The notes under the pieces: generated by a model
Seen by the model: only the letters and a program-made list of their open reading frames with translations
What the model was told of the DNA's origin: nothing
Databases searched by the model: none
Shown: positions 1-8,898 of the stretch, piece by piece
Position numbering within the stretch: the first letter of the stretch is position 1
Layout of the letters: the number at the start of each line of letters is the position of its first letter
From: Chryseolinea serpens
GTDB taxonomy: Bacteria; Bacteroidota; Bacteroidia; Cytophagales; Cyclobacteriaceae
Direction of reading: 5' to 3'
NCBI RefSeq assembly: GCF_900129725.1
Contig: NZ_FQWQ01000005.1
Coordinates: forward strand, 62,001-126,000
Length of the DNA: 64,000 nucleotides
Program-made: the position numbers and the translations under genes

Positions 1-68
1 GACCTGTCGTTCTGGGTTGGTGTGCATTGCATAAAGATAGCGCGCGGAGTTCAAAGGTTGAACCGTCC

Positions 69-139
69 CCTTTCGCTAAAGCTTCAGCAGGCACAGGCGC
101 AAGCATTTTCTTTGCTTGCCCGCCGAAGCTTTAGCGAAG
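69..139. repeat. long imperfect inverted repeat
   Basis: A perfect 14-bp arm, TTCGCTAAAGCTTC at 72-85, is matched by its reverse complement at 125-138. The 39 bases between them partly pair again (GCAAGC near 100 with GCTTGC near 114), so one long imperfect stem-loop is possible. It lies downstream of the minus-strand YCII gene. It could be an interspersed repeat or a transcription end; there is no clear T tract. Confidence 0.55.
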
Positions 140-168
140 GAGGGCGGTGAAAAATTTCTTCCTCTTCC

Positions 169-510
169 TTACATATCAAACTTCATCACCGGCCGCACTT
201 CCACAACACCTCCCAACACATAATCCGGACATTCCTTCGCCATCTCCACCGCTTCCTTCATGTCTTTCGCCAGCACTACAAAGTAGCCACCCACCACTTC
301 CTTGCTCTCGGCAAATGGCCCATCCGTTACGGTCTTCTTCGGCCCCGTGATGAGTTTTCCTTCTGGCAGCAACGCCTCGCCGCTGGCATACCGCTTCTGA
401 TCCTGGAGTTTCTTCACCCACTCGAACCACTTACCCATGTGTGCCTGCTGAGCCTCGGGCGACATGTGACTAACATCGCCGCCAATAAAAATGAACATGT
501 ACTTTTCCAT
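169..510 (-). CDS. YCII-related (DGPF-domain) protein
   Basis: A 113-residue protein of the YCII-related/DGPF family, small ferredoxin-like-fold proteins of largely unknown function, often found near ECF sigma factors. The family hallmark T-DGPFAE-K-E-VGGY-V is visible around residues 60-77, and the length is typical. The ATG at 508-510 opens the frame. No sigma-factor gene lies beside it within the window; the next gene to the right is divergent. Assignment to the family is safe; a biochemical role cannot be given. Confidence 0.85.
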   Translation of the reverse strand: MEKYMFIFIGGDVSHMSPEAQQAHMGKWFEWVKKLQDQKRYASGEALLPEGKLITGPKKTVTDGPFAESKEVVGGYFVVLAKDMKEAVEMAKECPDYVLGGVVEVRPVMKFDM

Positions 511-970
511 TGTCTTAAAAGGTTTGGTTGAACATAATTTACCCTATGACGGACCAAAATCCAGGACATGGACAGAAACTTTAAAAAAAATTGAAATAAA
601 AAATCCTCTCCGGAAAGGGCAGGGATTTTTCGTGAAGCTCACACGGAGCACAGCGCAGACAGCGAGGGTTTGGATTGGGATGGAAGCCCAGATCCCCGAA
701 CATGGCGATCAAACCCAGATCGAGATGAGGAAACAGGAAAAGGTTGGTTTAAGGTACTTTAGGTCTTTTTACTTTTTTATTCTTAAGCGCCGGCTACTTT
801 ACAGCGTCACTATTCGGTTAAAACTATATTTTTGCGGCGTATAAAAGGCATGCACAGTACGCTCTACACGCTATCTTCACCACTTTTTCGGGCCGTTCAG
901 GTCGCGACAAAAGCCAGCGATGTTTGCGCAAACACTTTAACTTATAATTCTGAATCAAAACAAAAACACA
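511..970. other. intergenic region between divergent genes
   Basis: A 460-base stretch without a convincing gene. It holds a terminator-like hairpin with arms AAAAATCC (599-606) and GGATTTTT (623-630), a GTCGCGAC palindrome at 901-908, and a 14-bp palindrome at 921-934 listed separately. An open frame at 491-844 crosses the hairpin, resembles nothing I know, and is not called. Confidence 0.5.
921..934. promoter_or_regulatory. 14-bp perfect palindrome, possible operator
   Basis: TGTTTGCGCAAACA is a perfect inverted repeat that ends 36 bases before the ATG of the nucleotidyltransferase gene. Its size and symmetry suit a dimeric repressor or activator of the LacI/GntR kind. This is inference only, since no such regulator is encoded nearby. 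Confidence 0.4.
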
Positions 971-1888
971 ATGGGCACACCAAATAATCCACAAAAAAAA
1001 CTCGCTTTATTGGTCCTGGCGGCCGGCATCGGAAGCCGCTATGGAGGCATCAAACAAATCGACGGCTTTGGGCCTCACGGCGAAACCATTATGGATTATT
1101 CCCTTTTTGATGCCGTCAGGGCTGGTTTCACCAAGGTTGTATTTATTGTCCGCGAGGAAATACTGGACGTCGTAAAGGAAAAATTCCTGCCCAAGCTCCA
1201 GGGAAAAGTGGAGGTCGAATTTGTGATCCAATCCCTCGACAAGATGGTGCCACCCCAATTTCAGAACCCTGAACGGGTGAAACCCTGGGGAACCGGCCAT
1301 GCCATGCTGTGCGCGCGCGATGTGATCCGCGAACCCTTCGTGGCCATCAACGCCGACGATTTTTATGGCAAGGAATCCTTTGAGTCGATCGCCAATTTTT
1401 TTGCCGGCGAAACTTCCGGCGAACATGCCATGGTGGGCTACACCCTGAGCAAAGTGCTCTCCGAACACGGCAGCGTATCGCGCGGCTGTGGCGAACGCGA
1501 TGCTAGCGGCTTCTTGAAAACCGTGGTGGAGCGCGTCACCATCGTAAAAGAAAACGGCAAGATCATCTCCAAAGAAAAAGAAGGCGACCGCGAACTCAGC
1601 CCCGACATCCCCACCTCCATGAACTTCTGGGGCTTTCAACCCAACATCTTCGACTTCACTCAAAAACTCTTCAACGAGTTCCTGAAAAACAACGAAGGCA
1701 ACCTCAAATCAGAATTCTACATCCCCCTGGTCGTAAACGAAATGATCAAAGAAGGCATCGGAAAAGTCCGCGTCCTTCCCGGCAGCGACAACTGGTTCGG
1801 TGTTACTTATAAAGAAGACAAAGAAGAAGTATCCCAAAAACTCAAAGTCCAGGTAGCCTATGGCACCTACCCTGAAAAGCTCTGGTAA
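971..1888 (+). CDS. sugar-phosphate nucleotidyltransferase family protein
   Basis: A 305-aa cytoplasmic protein of the NTP-transferase superfamily. The nucleotide-binding signature LVLAAGIGSRYGG-KQ is at residues 14-30, and the metal-binding Asp pair lies in the AINADDFYG segment near residue 120. These enzymes join a sugar-1-phosphate to an NTP to give an NDP-sugar plus pyrophosphate. The substrate cannot be read from the sequence: it is not an obvious RmlA, GalU or GlmU. The gene is monocistronic, has a palindrome just upstream, and is followed by a two-hairpin repeat. Confidence 0.8.
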   Translation: MGTPNNPQKKLALLVLAAGIGSRYGGIKQIDGFGPHGETIMDYSLFDAVRAGFTKVVFIVREEILDVVKEKFLPKLQGKVEVEFVIQSLDKMVPPQFQNPERVKPWGTGHAMLCARDVIREPFVAINADDFYGKESFESIANFFAGETSGEHAMVGYTLSKVLSEHGSVSRGCGERDASGFLKTVVERVTIVKENGKIISKEKEGDRELSPDIPTSMNFWGFQPNIFDFTQKLFNEFLKNNEGNLKSEFYIPLVVNEMIKEGIGKVRVLPGSDNWFGVTYKEDKEEVSQKLKVQVAYGTYPEKLW

Positions 1889-1913
1889 GACAAAGAGCCC
1901 CTGCTACTGAATA

Positions 1914-1968
1914 ACCCCGGGCTTTAGCCCGGGGTATAAGCTCCCCATTAAGAAAGGGCTTTAGCCCT
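1914..1968. repeat. two-hairpin interspersed repeat, copy 1
   Basis: The first hairpin has arms ACCCCGGGC (1914-1922) and GCCCGGGGT (1927-1935) with loop TTTA. After 19 bases comes a second, AGGGC (1955-1959) and GCCCT (1964-1968), again with loop TTTA. A second copy with the same order lies at 43240-43298. The first hairpin may also end transcription of the upstream gene. Confidence 0.7.
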
Positions 1969-2082
1969 GACTGTCACTCGAGGCCACGTTGCTTCCTGTC
2001 ATTTACATCTTGGAACATTACAGCCCGCTGAAAATTCACGCTAGATAATTCCCCAGGCGCCTCGTAATTTTGAAATGTGAAG

Positions 2083-3036
2083 ATGACCGCGCACCACACC
2101 GCATTTGTAAAGACAACCGCAGCAGCGTTGGGCTTCTCGTTTTGTGGCATTTCGAAAGCAGAATTTCTGAAAGACGAAGCCCCACGCCTCGAAGAGTGGC
2201 TGAAGCGCGGCTACCAAGGCAAGATGGGCTATCTCGAAAATCATTTCGACAAACGACTCGACCCCACCTTGTTGGTGCCCGGAGCAAAGTCGGTCGTGAG
2301 CCTGATCTACAACTACGCACCTCAAAAACCACTGGAAGGCAAAAGCGACCTAAAGATCGCGCGCTATGCGTATGGCGAAGACTATCACACCGTGGTCAAG
2401 GACAAACTAAAGATCTTCCTCGATAAAATTCGGGAGGGGGTAGGAGAGGTTCACGGTCGCGCTTTTGTGGACTCGGCGCCGGTGATGGAACGCGCCTGGG
2501 CCAAGCGGAGTGGACTGGGATGGATCGGCAAGAACAGTCTTCTTCTGAACCGCAGCCACGGCAGCTTCTTTTTCCTGGCCGAGTTGATCATCGACCTGGA
2601 ACTCGACCACGACGAAGGCATGAAAGACTACTGCGGCACCTGCACCGCCTGCATGGACGCCTGCCCCACCGACGCCATCAGCGAACCCTATGTTGTGGAC
2701 GGAAGCAAATGCATTTCCTATTTCACCATCGAACTGAAGGAAGAGATCCCGGCCTCCGTGAAAGGAAAGTTCGACAACTGGATTTTCGGCTGCGACATTT
2801 GCCAGGAAGTTTGTCCCTGGAACAGCTTTGCCAAACCCCACCAGGAGCAACGCTTCAATCCCCCACCGGAATTGGAAAACATGACGCGTCAGGATTGGCG
2901 CGAGATCACAGAAGATGTTTTCAAAAAACTGTTCCCCAAGTCGGCCGTGCAACGCACAAAGCTGAAAGGCCTGCAGCGCAATATTCTATTTGTGGAAGAT
3001 CAGGATGCACGTCCTGGCGATCGCGAAAGGGAATAA
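2083..3036 (+). CDS. queG: epoxyqueuosine reductase
   Basis: QueG reduces epoxyqueuosine to queuosine at the wobble base of tRNAs carrying GUN anticodons, using a cobalamin cofactor and two [4Fe-4S] clusters. The protein (317 aa) carries the catalytic-Asp segment [10 protein letters not shown] (D130) followed by [12 protein letters not shown]. The ferredoxin-like cluster motifs include C184-x2-C187-x2-C190-x3-C194 and C210, C237-x2-C240-x3-C244. I place the start at the ATG at 2083; an in-frame GTG lies at 2077. The length lacks the C-terminal HEAT-like extension found in longer homologues. A hairpin at 3039-3063 ends the unit. Confidence 0.93.
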   Translation: MTAHHTAFVKTTAAALGFSFCGISKAEFLKDEAPRLEEWLKRGYQGKMGYLENHFDKRLDPTLLVPGAKSVVSLIYNYAPQKPLEGKSDLKIARYAYGEDYHTVVKDKLKIFLDKIREGVGEVHGRAFVDSAPVMERAWAKRSGLGWIGKNSLLLNRSHGSFFFLAELIIDLELDHDEGMKDYCGTCTACMDACPTDAISEPYVVDGSKCISYFTIELKEEIPASVKGKFDNWIFGCDICQEVCPWNSFAKPHQEQRFNPPPELENMTRQDWREITEDVFKKLFPKSAVQRTKLKGLQRNILFVEDQDARPGDRERE

Positions 3037-3038
3037 AA

Positions 3039-3063
3039 AAAGCCCTTCGATGTGAAGGGCTTT
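3039..3063. terminator. bidirectional intrinsic terminator
   Basis: AAAGCCCTTC (3039-3048), loop GATGT, GAAGGGCTTT (3054-3063). On the minus strand the stem is followed by a run of T, so it should stop the 61-aa gene efficiently. On the plus strand it closes queG with a weaker tail. Confidence 0.75.
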
Positions 3064-3085
3064 GAAAGTCAATTTTAGTTTGTGT

Positions 3086-3271
3086 CTAAGCAACCACGAA
3101 GCACCGATTGAGTATTTCTTCGTGTTCTGTCCCAAACCTGGTATAGCACCAGTTTTTGAGTTCGTTTACTTCTTCGCCGATCAAGAGGTTGATGGCTTTG
3201 CGAAGCTCTTTTTCAAAGAGAAGCGCGCTAAAACTCACTTTGGTGAGCACAGTTTTAACATAGTTCAGCAT
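3086..3271 (-). CDS. conserved small protein (61 aa)
   Basis: A 61-aa, mostly helical, soluble protein with no signal peptide or membrane segment. The segment FEKELRKAINLLIGEEVNELKN looks amphipathic and regular, and codon use is normal. I recall near-identical small proteins in other Cytophagales, but this could not be searched here. The gene is convergent with queG and shares its terminator; AT-rich DNA upstream (3280-3340) would carry the promoter. No function can be assigned. Confidence 0.65.
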   Translation of the reverse strand: MLNYVKTVLTKVSFSALLFEKELRKAINLLIGEEVNELKNWCYTRFGTEHEEILNRCFVVA

Positions 3272-3472
3272 GGCAAAAATCTGAATAGTTTAAAAAATTT
3301 AGAATCCTAACGAGTGTTAATTTAAAAAATTGTTCAAAAATTCCAAAGTCGCCCACATTAAGTTTCCCGTTTCCATGGAAAAGGTGGGTTAATATTCGCT
3401 CGAAAGGGCCTTTTTTTAGCCGGAAATCGACGATTGCGGCTTAATTTTCGCATCGGTTTTTGCGTTTAACCT

Positions 3473-3480
3473 TAACTTTG
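3473..3480 (+). promoter_or_regulatory. -7 promoter element of batD-aroC
   Basis: TAACTTTG matches the Bacteroidota -7 consensus TAnnTTTG and lies 27 bases before the ATG at 3508. It falls inside the longer open frame that begins at 3460, which argues for the downstream start. No clear -33 element is at standard spacing. Confidence 0.55.
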
Positions 3481-3507
3481 ACCCATATTGACTTTCTTGT
3501 AGAAACT

Positions 3508-4971
3508 ATGCGGTGGATGCTTTTCATACGTCTTTCTCTCACCCTCCTTCTGGCCGGGTTCCTGTCGGGAACGGCCTTCGGTCAGGGCGTCCAGATCACC
3601 TTGGGCCCGGACGAGATCGGCGAGAACCAGACCTGGACCATCACCATCACCGCCCAGAACGATCGTCTGAAAAGCTACGACAACTTTCCCGAGATCGAAG
3701 GCTTCCGTAAGCGCGGCCAATCCACCCAGTCCACCACCAACATTGTGAACGGGCAGGTGTCGTCTTCGCAAAGTGTGATCATGACCTATGCGCCCACCAA
3801 ACAGGGCACGTTCACCATTCCTTCGTTTACCATGAAAGTGAACGACAAACCCGTAAACGTTCCGGGCAAGAAGGTGCGCGTAGGACCGCCGTTGCAACAA
3901 CAGCAACAAAATGATCCCTTCCGCAGCTTCTTCGACCGCCCCGGCGACGACTTCTTTGGCAGCGGCGACACGGAGTTTGTCGACATCAAAGAAGATGCCT
4001 TCCTGGCACTCACCACCAGCAAGGACGAGGTCTATGTGGGTGAGGGCTTCACCACGACGCTTTCATTTTTTGTGTCACAAGAAAACCGGGCACCCCTGCA
4101 ATTCTACGATCCGGGTCGCCAACTGGTAGACATCCTGAAAAAGATCAAGCCCACCAATTGTTGGGAAGAAAACTTCAACATCGAAAACATCGAAGGCGAA
4201 AACGTGAAGATCAACGGGCGCGACTACATGCAATACAAAGTATACGAAGCCGTCTATTTTCCCCTCAATGCCGAGCCCATCAATTTCCCCAGCGTAGGAT
4301 TGGAAATGATCAAATATAAGGTCGCCAAGAATCCTTCCTTTTTTGGTCAGAATCGAAAAGAAGATTTCAAAAAGTTTTTCACCAAACCCAAGCGCGTCAG
4401 CGTGAAGGAGCTGCCACCTCACCCGCTCAAAGACGAGGTGGCCGTGGGCGACTATCGTCTCGATGAACGCATCCGCCACACCGACCTGGAGACCGGACAG
4501 AGCGCTGGCTACAACTTCAATATCTATGGCGAGGGCAACATCTCGGCCATTCATAAACCCAAAACAAAGAGCGACGACAAGTTCGAATTCTACGAACCCA
4601 ATGTGCGCCAGGACATCACGCGGCAAAACAACCGCATCACCGGCACCAAGTCGTTCAGTTATTTTATGATCCCGAAAGAACCCGGACAATTTAAACTGAA
4701 GGACTATTTTCAGTGGGTGTACTTCAACCCCAAGCTGAAAAAATACGACACCCTGAAATCGAAACTGATGGTGACCGTGGCCGGTGAAAGCAAGAAGAAC
4801 GAAGCCATCCAGTCCAGCGACATGGGAAATTTTTATAACAAGATCGAGACCGCCGACAACACCCTGAACACCATGGCCGACACGCGATGGCAGAAGTGGG
4901 CCTTCAACTTTTTTATTTTGGCGATGTTAGGCGCATCCGCCTATCTTGTGTTCAAAAAGCCAGCCGTCTAA
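3508..4971 (+). CDS. BatD family membrane protein
   Basis: A 487-aa BatD (oxygen-tolerance) homologue. An N-terminal signal peptide (about residues 1-26, ending AFGQ) is followed by beta-sandwich repeats, the first starting with the [19 protein letters not shown]-like segment. A single C-terminal membrane helix is near residues 465-483. Known BatD proteins are encoded with BatA/B/C/E von Willebrand-domain proteins, but none of these is adjacent here. The next gene, 23 bases on, is aroC, so the two are probably co-transcribed. An upstream in-frame ATG at 3460 is rejected because the promoter element at 3473-3480 falls within that extension. Confidence 0.85.
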   Translation: MRWMLFIRLSLTLLLAGFLSGTAFGQGVQITLGPDEIGENQTWTITITAQNDRLKSYDNFPEIEGFRKRGQSTQSTTNIVNGQVSSSQSVIMTYAPTKQGTFTIPSFTMKVNDKPVNVPGKKVRVGPPLQQQQQNDPFRSFFDRPGDDFFGSGDTEFVDIKEDAFLALTTSKDEVYVGEGFTTTLSFFVSQENRAPLQFYDPGRQLVDILKKIKPTNCWEENFNIENIEGENVKINGRDYMQYKVYEAVYFPLNAEPINFPSVGLEMIKYKVAKNPSFFGQNRKEDFKKFFTKPKRVSVKELPPHPLKDEVAVGDYRLDERIRHTDLETGQSAGYNFNIYGEGNISAIHKPKTKSDDKFEFYEPNVRQDITRQNNRITGTKSFSYFMIPKEPGQFKLKDYFQWVYFNPKLKKYDTLKSKLMVTVAGESKKNEAIQSSDMGNFYNKIETADNTLNTMADTRWQKWAFNFFILAMLGASAYLVFKKPAV

Positions 4972-4994
4972 AATTCAGTCCCGAGAAAATCAGC

Positions 4995-6065
4995 ATGAGC
5001 AACGTATACGGAACCCTTTTTAAAATATCAACCTTTGGCGAATCGCATGGCCCGGCCATCGGCGTGGTCATCGACGGATGTCCGCCCGGATTGGCGATCG
5101 ACGAAGCCTTCATTCAATCGGAACTGGATCGCCGCAAGCCCGGCCAAAGCAAGATCACCACACAACGCAAGGAGGACGATGTCTTCAAGATCCTCTCCGG
5201 CGTGTTCGAGGGAAAATCTACAGGCACACCCATCGCCCTGGTGATCGAAAACCAGGACCAACGCAGCAAGGACTACAGCCACATTGCCGAAACGTTCCGA
5301 CCATCCCATGCCGACTATACCTACGAAGCCAAATACGGCGTGCGGGACTATCGCGGCGGCGGCCGGAGTTCGGCCCGCGAAACAGCGGCGCGTGTGGCAG
5401 CCGGCGCCATCGCCAAGTTGTTGCTGAGAAAACATAATGTAGAGATCAACGCCTTTGTATCTCAAGTGGGCGATCTCGCCGCACCACACTATACCACGCT
5501 CGATCTGTCGAAGACCGAAGACAACATCGTGCGCTGCCCCGACCCGTCCACCGCCGAAAGCATGATCGCGCTCATCGACCAGGTGCGGCTCGACCGCGAC
5601 ACCATCGGAGGCGTCGTCACGTGCGTCATCAAAAATACACCCGTCGGGTTGGGCGAGCCGGTGTTCGACAAGCTGCATGCAGAGTTGGGCAAGGCGATGC
5701 TGGGCATCAACGCCGTGAAAGGATTCGAATACGGCAGCGGCTTTGAAGGCGTGAAACTGAGAGGCTCGCAACACAACGACGAATTTTATAACGACGGGGG
5801 ACGCATTCGCACAAAAACGAATTTCTCCGGCGGCATTCAAGGCGGCATCAGCAACGGGGAGGATATTTATTTCAACGTGGCTTTCAAACCCGTCGCCACC
5901 ATCATGCAGGATCAATCGACCGTGGACAAACACGGCAATGAAACCACCGTGAGTGGCAAAGGAAGACACGACCCTTGCGTTGTGCCGCGCGCCGTCCCCA
6001 TCGTGGAGGCGATGGCGGCGTTGGTCCTGGCCGATTTTCTTTTGCGCGACAAGACCACAAAATAA
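4995..6065 (+). CDS. aroC: chorismate synthase
   Basis: Catalyses the last step of the shikimate pathway, EPSP to chorismate, with reduced FMN. The 356-aa protein begins [19 protein letters not shown], which contains the first family signature (GESHGPAIG), and has [16 protein letters not shown] and the flavin-binding [13 protein letters not shown] segment. The length is normal. The ATG at 4995 is chosen because the conserved N-terminus starts there; the frame stays open upstream to 4887 but that part is batD sequence. It lies 23 bases after batD. Confidence 0.97.
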   Translation: MSNVYGTLFKISTFGESHGPAIGVVIDGCPPGLAIDEAFIQSELDRRKPGQSKITTQRKEDDVFKILSGVFEGKSTGTPIALVIENQDQRSKDYSHIAETFRPSHADYTYEAKYGVRDYRGGGRSSARETAARVAAGAIAKLLLRKHNVEINAFVSQVGDLAAPHYTTLDLSKTEDNIVRCPDPSTAESMIALIDQVRLDRDTIGGVVTCVIKNTPVGLGEPVFDKLHAELGKAMLGINAVKGFEYGSGFEGVKLRGSQHNDEFYNDGGRIRTKTNFSGGIQGGISNGEDIYFNVAFKPVATIMQDQSTVDKHGNETTVSGKGRHDPCVVPRAVPIVEAMAALVLADFLLRDKTTK

Positions 6066-6085
6066 ACACATCTTTCAATCGATCG

Positions 6086-7189
6086 TCAATAGGCCTCGGC
6101 AATATCGAGGTAGAATCCGCTTTGACCCTTATTGCCAAAGCCCTGGTCGACGCGAACATTAAGACGATCCTTTCGGTTGATCATAATGCGCAAGCCAACA
6201 CCCGCATTGAACTTGAACGAATGATCAAAAAATGTATACCACTTCTCAGGCGTTAACGCGCCGCCCAGCCATACCGTGAAACCCAACCGCTTCCATACGT
6301 TGGTGCGATATTCTCCCTGGAAAGCGTAGAGATTGGGATACCGATAAAAGCCGGTATAGTAACCGCGCATGGTATAAGAGCCACCAATATCGGCCAGGTC
6401 TTTGAACGGCACGTCGCCCGTGTTCACATTGGCCAGGAATTGAAAGGCCAGGGCGTCGATAGGACTAATCCAATGTACAGGGAAATATTTCCTGACGTCG
6501 AGCTTGAAGGACTGGAGACCGTAACTGTTCCCACTCCACGAGGGATAGAGGTAATACAGTACTTCCAGGAAAAAACCCTTCCGGGGATATACAAAATTGT
6601 CGCGCGTTTCGATGGCAAACGCGGGAGCAAACCCCCAGAGCCAATACCCTTCGTAGCCCAACGGCTTGTCTTCCACAAAGTGCCCCGTTGTTCCACCATC
6701 CACGTGGGCAATGTGATTGAACCGTGTGGCCGCGCCAATGAAGTAGTGGCGTTTCAGTTTTTTGTACAGCCGCACATCGGCCGCGATGCGATTGTATTGG
6801 ATGGTGTCCTTTTTCGATAATGGATCTTCTGTAGCGATGCCGTAGTAGTATTCGGGAAAAAAGATGTAGTTGAACTTACCATAGAAAACGAATTTATTTT
6901 CCGGCATATAAATCCGCGTGGACGTGCCCCAATCGTATTGATGATTGACGGTGTATATAAAATATGTTTGCGCGTACGAGCTTTTCGTGAGCGTATCCGG
7001 ATGCTTTGTCGTTTCGAAGTTTGCGGCTACCAGGGCGCCAAAGCCGAGACGCGTTTCGGGCGAATAGTAGATAACAGGGAGGGGCGACACGCGAAATCTT
7101 TTTGGTTTGGCCGTCGAATCATTCTGACCCTGGACAACAAAAGGATGCAGTGCCAGGCTGCACAGCAGGAATAGGTTTAGGGGGCGCAT
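6086..7189 (-). CDS. BamA/TamA-type outer-membrane barrel protein
   Basis: A 367-aa protein with a signal peptide (residues 1-21, ending VQGQ) and an Omp85-like C-terminal barrel. Alternating aromatic strands run throughout, and GGSYTMRGYYTGFYR resembles the conserved (V/M)RG(F/Y) loop of the D15 domain. There is no room for POTRA domains, so it is a barrel-only member, unlike BamA itself. The last strands end DIAEAY. It may be an outer-membrane channel or translocator; the substrate is unknown. It is convergent with aroC, with only 20 bases between the stops. Confidence 0.8.
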   Translation of the reverse strand: MRPLNLFLLCSLALHPFVVQGQNDSTAKPKRFRVSPLPVIYYSPETRLGFGALVAANFETTKHPDTLTKSSYAQTYFIYTVNHQYDWGTSTRIYMPENKFVFYGKFNYIFFPEYYYGIATEDPLSKKDTIQYNRIAADVRLYKKLKRHYFIGAATRFNHIAHVDGGTTGHFVEDKPLGYEGYWLWGFAPAFAIETRDNFVYPRKGFFLEVLYYLYPSWSGNSYGLQSFKLDVRKYFPVHWISPIDALAFQFLANVNTGDVPFKDLADIGGSYTMRGYYTGFYRYPNLYAFQGEYRTNVWKRLGFTVWLGGALTPEKWYTFFDHSFKFNAGVGLRIMINRKDRLNVRVDQGFGNKGQSGFYLDIAEAY

Positions 7190-7433
7190 CGTAACGAATA
7201 TACAAGCTTCCGGGCAGAGTGTCGGCTTCCCGGAATGCTGCGATCAAAAAGTATCAGGGAATGATCGATTTTTACGCCACGACCTGATGGCCGATAGATC
7301 GCGCCCCTGCGTTCACAAGCTGAAAGTGGACAATGTGCCCGACAGTTTTTCGGTCGGGCGCGACGGGATACCTCAGACTACAGGCTTTTCCGTTATATTG
7401 CCCCCCAATTTGAAAAACTTGTAACCATTGGCT
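7190..7433. other. divergent intergenic region with hairpin
   Basis: This lies between the minus-strand barrel gene and the plus-strand symporter. A hairpin GCCCGAC (7337-7343) / GTCGGGC (7353-7359) with a 9-base loop has no T tract, so it is more likely a regulatory or interspersed element than a terminator. No gene is visible. Confidence 0.4.
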
Positions 7434-8831
7434 ATGGCTGACATCAATCCCCCCAAGAAAAACAGGCTCGCTTCCTTCATCGTTCTCGCCATGGTGGTGG
7501 GTATAGCACTGGGATTTACCCTCAATAAAATTTATATCGAGGTGGAAAATGCCAAGCTCCAGGAGATCGGGCTCAAGCTGGAGGCCACCCAGCACGCCCT
7601 ACACGCCGCCGACAGCAATGCCATTCCCCGGTTGACCGCCGAAAAAGAATCTCTCACCAAGGCCCGCAGCGAAGTGACGCAGGCGCGCGATAAAAAAATA
7701 GAACCCTTCTCCCTGCTTCCTGATATTTTCCTCCGGTTGATCAAAATGATCGTCGCACCCCTGGTACTTTGCACCTTGATCGTGGGTGTGGCCAAGCTGG
7801 GTGACATCACGTCGGTGGGAAGAATTGGAGGAAAAACTTTACTGTGGTTTATAAGTGCATCGTTGTTGAGCTTGTTGCTCGGTTTACTCCTGGTGAACAT
7901 TTTCGAACCGGGGATAGCCATGAAGTTGCCGTTACCCGACACCGACGAAACGGTGATCACCCGCAACGGATTCACCCTGCGCGATTTCTTGTATCACACG
8001 TTTCCCAGCTCGGTGATCGATGCCATGGCAAAAAATGAGATTCTCCAGATCGTTGTGTTCGCCGTGTTCTTTGGTATCGCCACCGCCGCCGTCGGCGAAC
8101 AGGGCAAGGTCGTCATCACGTTCTTCGATGCGGCCGGACATGTTATTCTGAAAGTCACCAACTACGTCATGAACTTCGCACCCCTGGCCGTGTTCGGGGC
8201 CATGACGGCCGTGATCGCCAAGCAGGGCCTGGGTGTCTTGAAGACGTATTCCATTTTCATGAGTGAATTTTATTTCGGGCTCGCGTTGCTCTGGACGCTC
8301 CTGATCCTGGCCGGTTTGCTCATCATCGGCAAGCGGGTGCTCCGCCTCGTGAAGCGGATCAAAGAACCCGTGCTGTTGGCCTTCAGCACATCCAGCAGCG
8401 AGGCGGCATTTCCCAAGACCATGGAAGAGCTGGAAAAATTTGGCTGCAAGAGCAAGATCGTGAGCTTTGTACTCCCCCTAGGATATTCCTTCAACCTCGA
8501 TGGCAGCATGATGTACATGACCTTTGCGTCGCTGTTCATCGCCCAGTCCTATGGCATCCACCTTCCCCTGGGCACACAGCTGAGCATGCTGCTGGTGCTG
8601 ATGGTGACCAGCAAAGGCATTGCCGGCGTGCCACGGGCCTCCCTGGTGGTCATTGCAGGAACCCTGGCCACCTTCGATATCCCCGAGGCCGGTCTGGCCC
8701 TGTTGCTCGGCATCGACCCCTTGCTCGACATGGGCCGGAGCGCCACAAACGTGATCGGTAACAGCATTGCCACGGCCGTGGTCAGCAAATGGGAAAATGC
8801 CTTGGAAAACGAGGAGCCGGACCCCGCTTAG
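7434..8831 (+). CDS. dicarboxylate/amino acid:cation symporter (DAACS family)
   Basis: An inner-membrane Na+- or H+-coupled transporter for C4-dicarboxylates or acidic amino acids (GltP/DctA family), 465 aa. Family motifs are clear: the SSSEAAFPKTMEEL serine-rich loop, SFNLDGSMMYMTF, SKGIAGVPRASLVV and DMGRSATNVIGNSIA. A charged, helical insert of roughly 50-60 residues sits between the first membrane helix and the LLPDIFLRLIKMIVAPLV helix, where most family members have a short loop. The ATG at 7434 is preferred to the TTG at 7428. The gene appears monocistronic. Substrate is inferred at family level only. Confidence 0.92.
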   Translation: MADINPPKKNRLASFIVLAMVVGIALGFTLNKIYIEVENAKLQEIGLKLEATQHALHAADSNAIPRLTAEKESLTKARSEVTQARDKKIEPFSLLPDIFLRLIKMIVAPLVLCTLIVGVAKLGDITSVGRIGGKTLLWFISASLLSLLLGLLLVNIFEPGIAMKLPLPDTDETVITRNGFTLRDFLYHTFPSSVIDAMAKNEILQIVVFAVFFGIATAAVGEQGKVVITFFDAAGHVILKVTNYVMNFAPLAVFGAMTAVIAKQGLGVLKTYSIFMSEFYFGLALLWTLLILAGLLIIGKRVLRLVKRIKEPVLLAFSTSSSEAAFPKTMEELEKFGCKSKIVSFVLPLGYSFNLDGSMMYMTFASLFIAQSYGIHLPLGTQLSMLLVLMVTSKGIAGVPRASLVVIAGTLATFDIPEAGLALLLGIDPLLDMGRSATNVIGNSIATAVVSKWENALENEEPDPA

Positions 8832-8868
8832 TGGCACTTTACCCGTTTCCGGGTGAACTTAAAATGCT

Positions 8869-8876
8869 TAATTTTG
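8869..8876 (+). promoter_or_regulatory. -7 promoter element of the nfu gene
   Basis: TAATTTTG fits TAnnTTTG and ends 22 bases before the ATG at 8899. Confidence 0.5.
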
Positions 8877-8898
8877 TTGGACTAATAAATCCGAAAAT

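Noticed and set aside
491-844. Plus-strand open frame of 117 codons downstream of the YCII start
   Set aside because: It overlaps the 5' end of the YCII gene on the other strand, crosses a terminator-like hairpin at 599-630, and has no protein-like pattern.
1007-1663. 218-codon frame opposite the nucleotidyltransferase gene
   Set aside because: It is the antisense of a clear coding gene; composition follows from the codon bias of the real gene.
5028-6071. 347-codon frame opposite aroC
   Set aside because: Lies entirely opposite chorismate synthase; no independent start signals or family.
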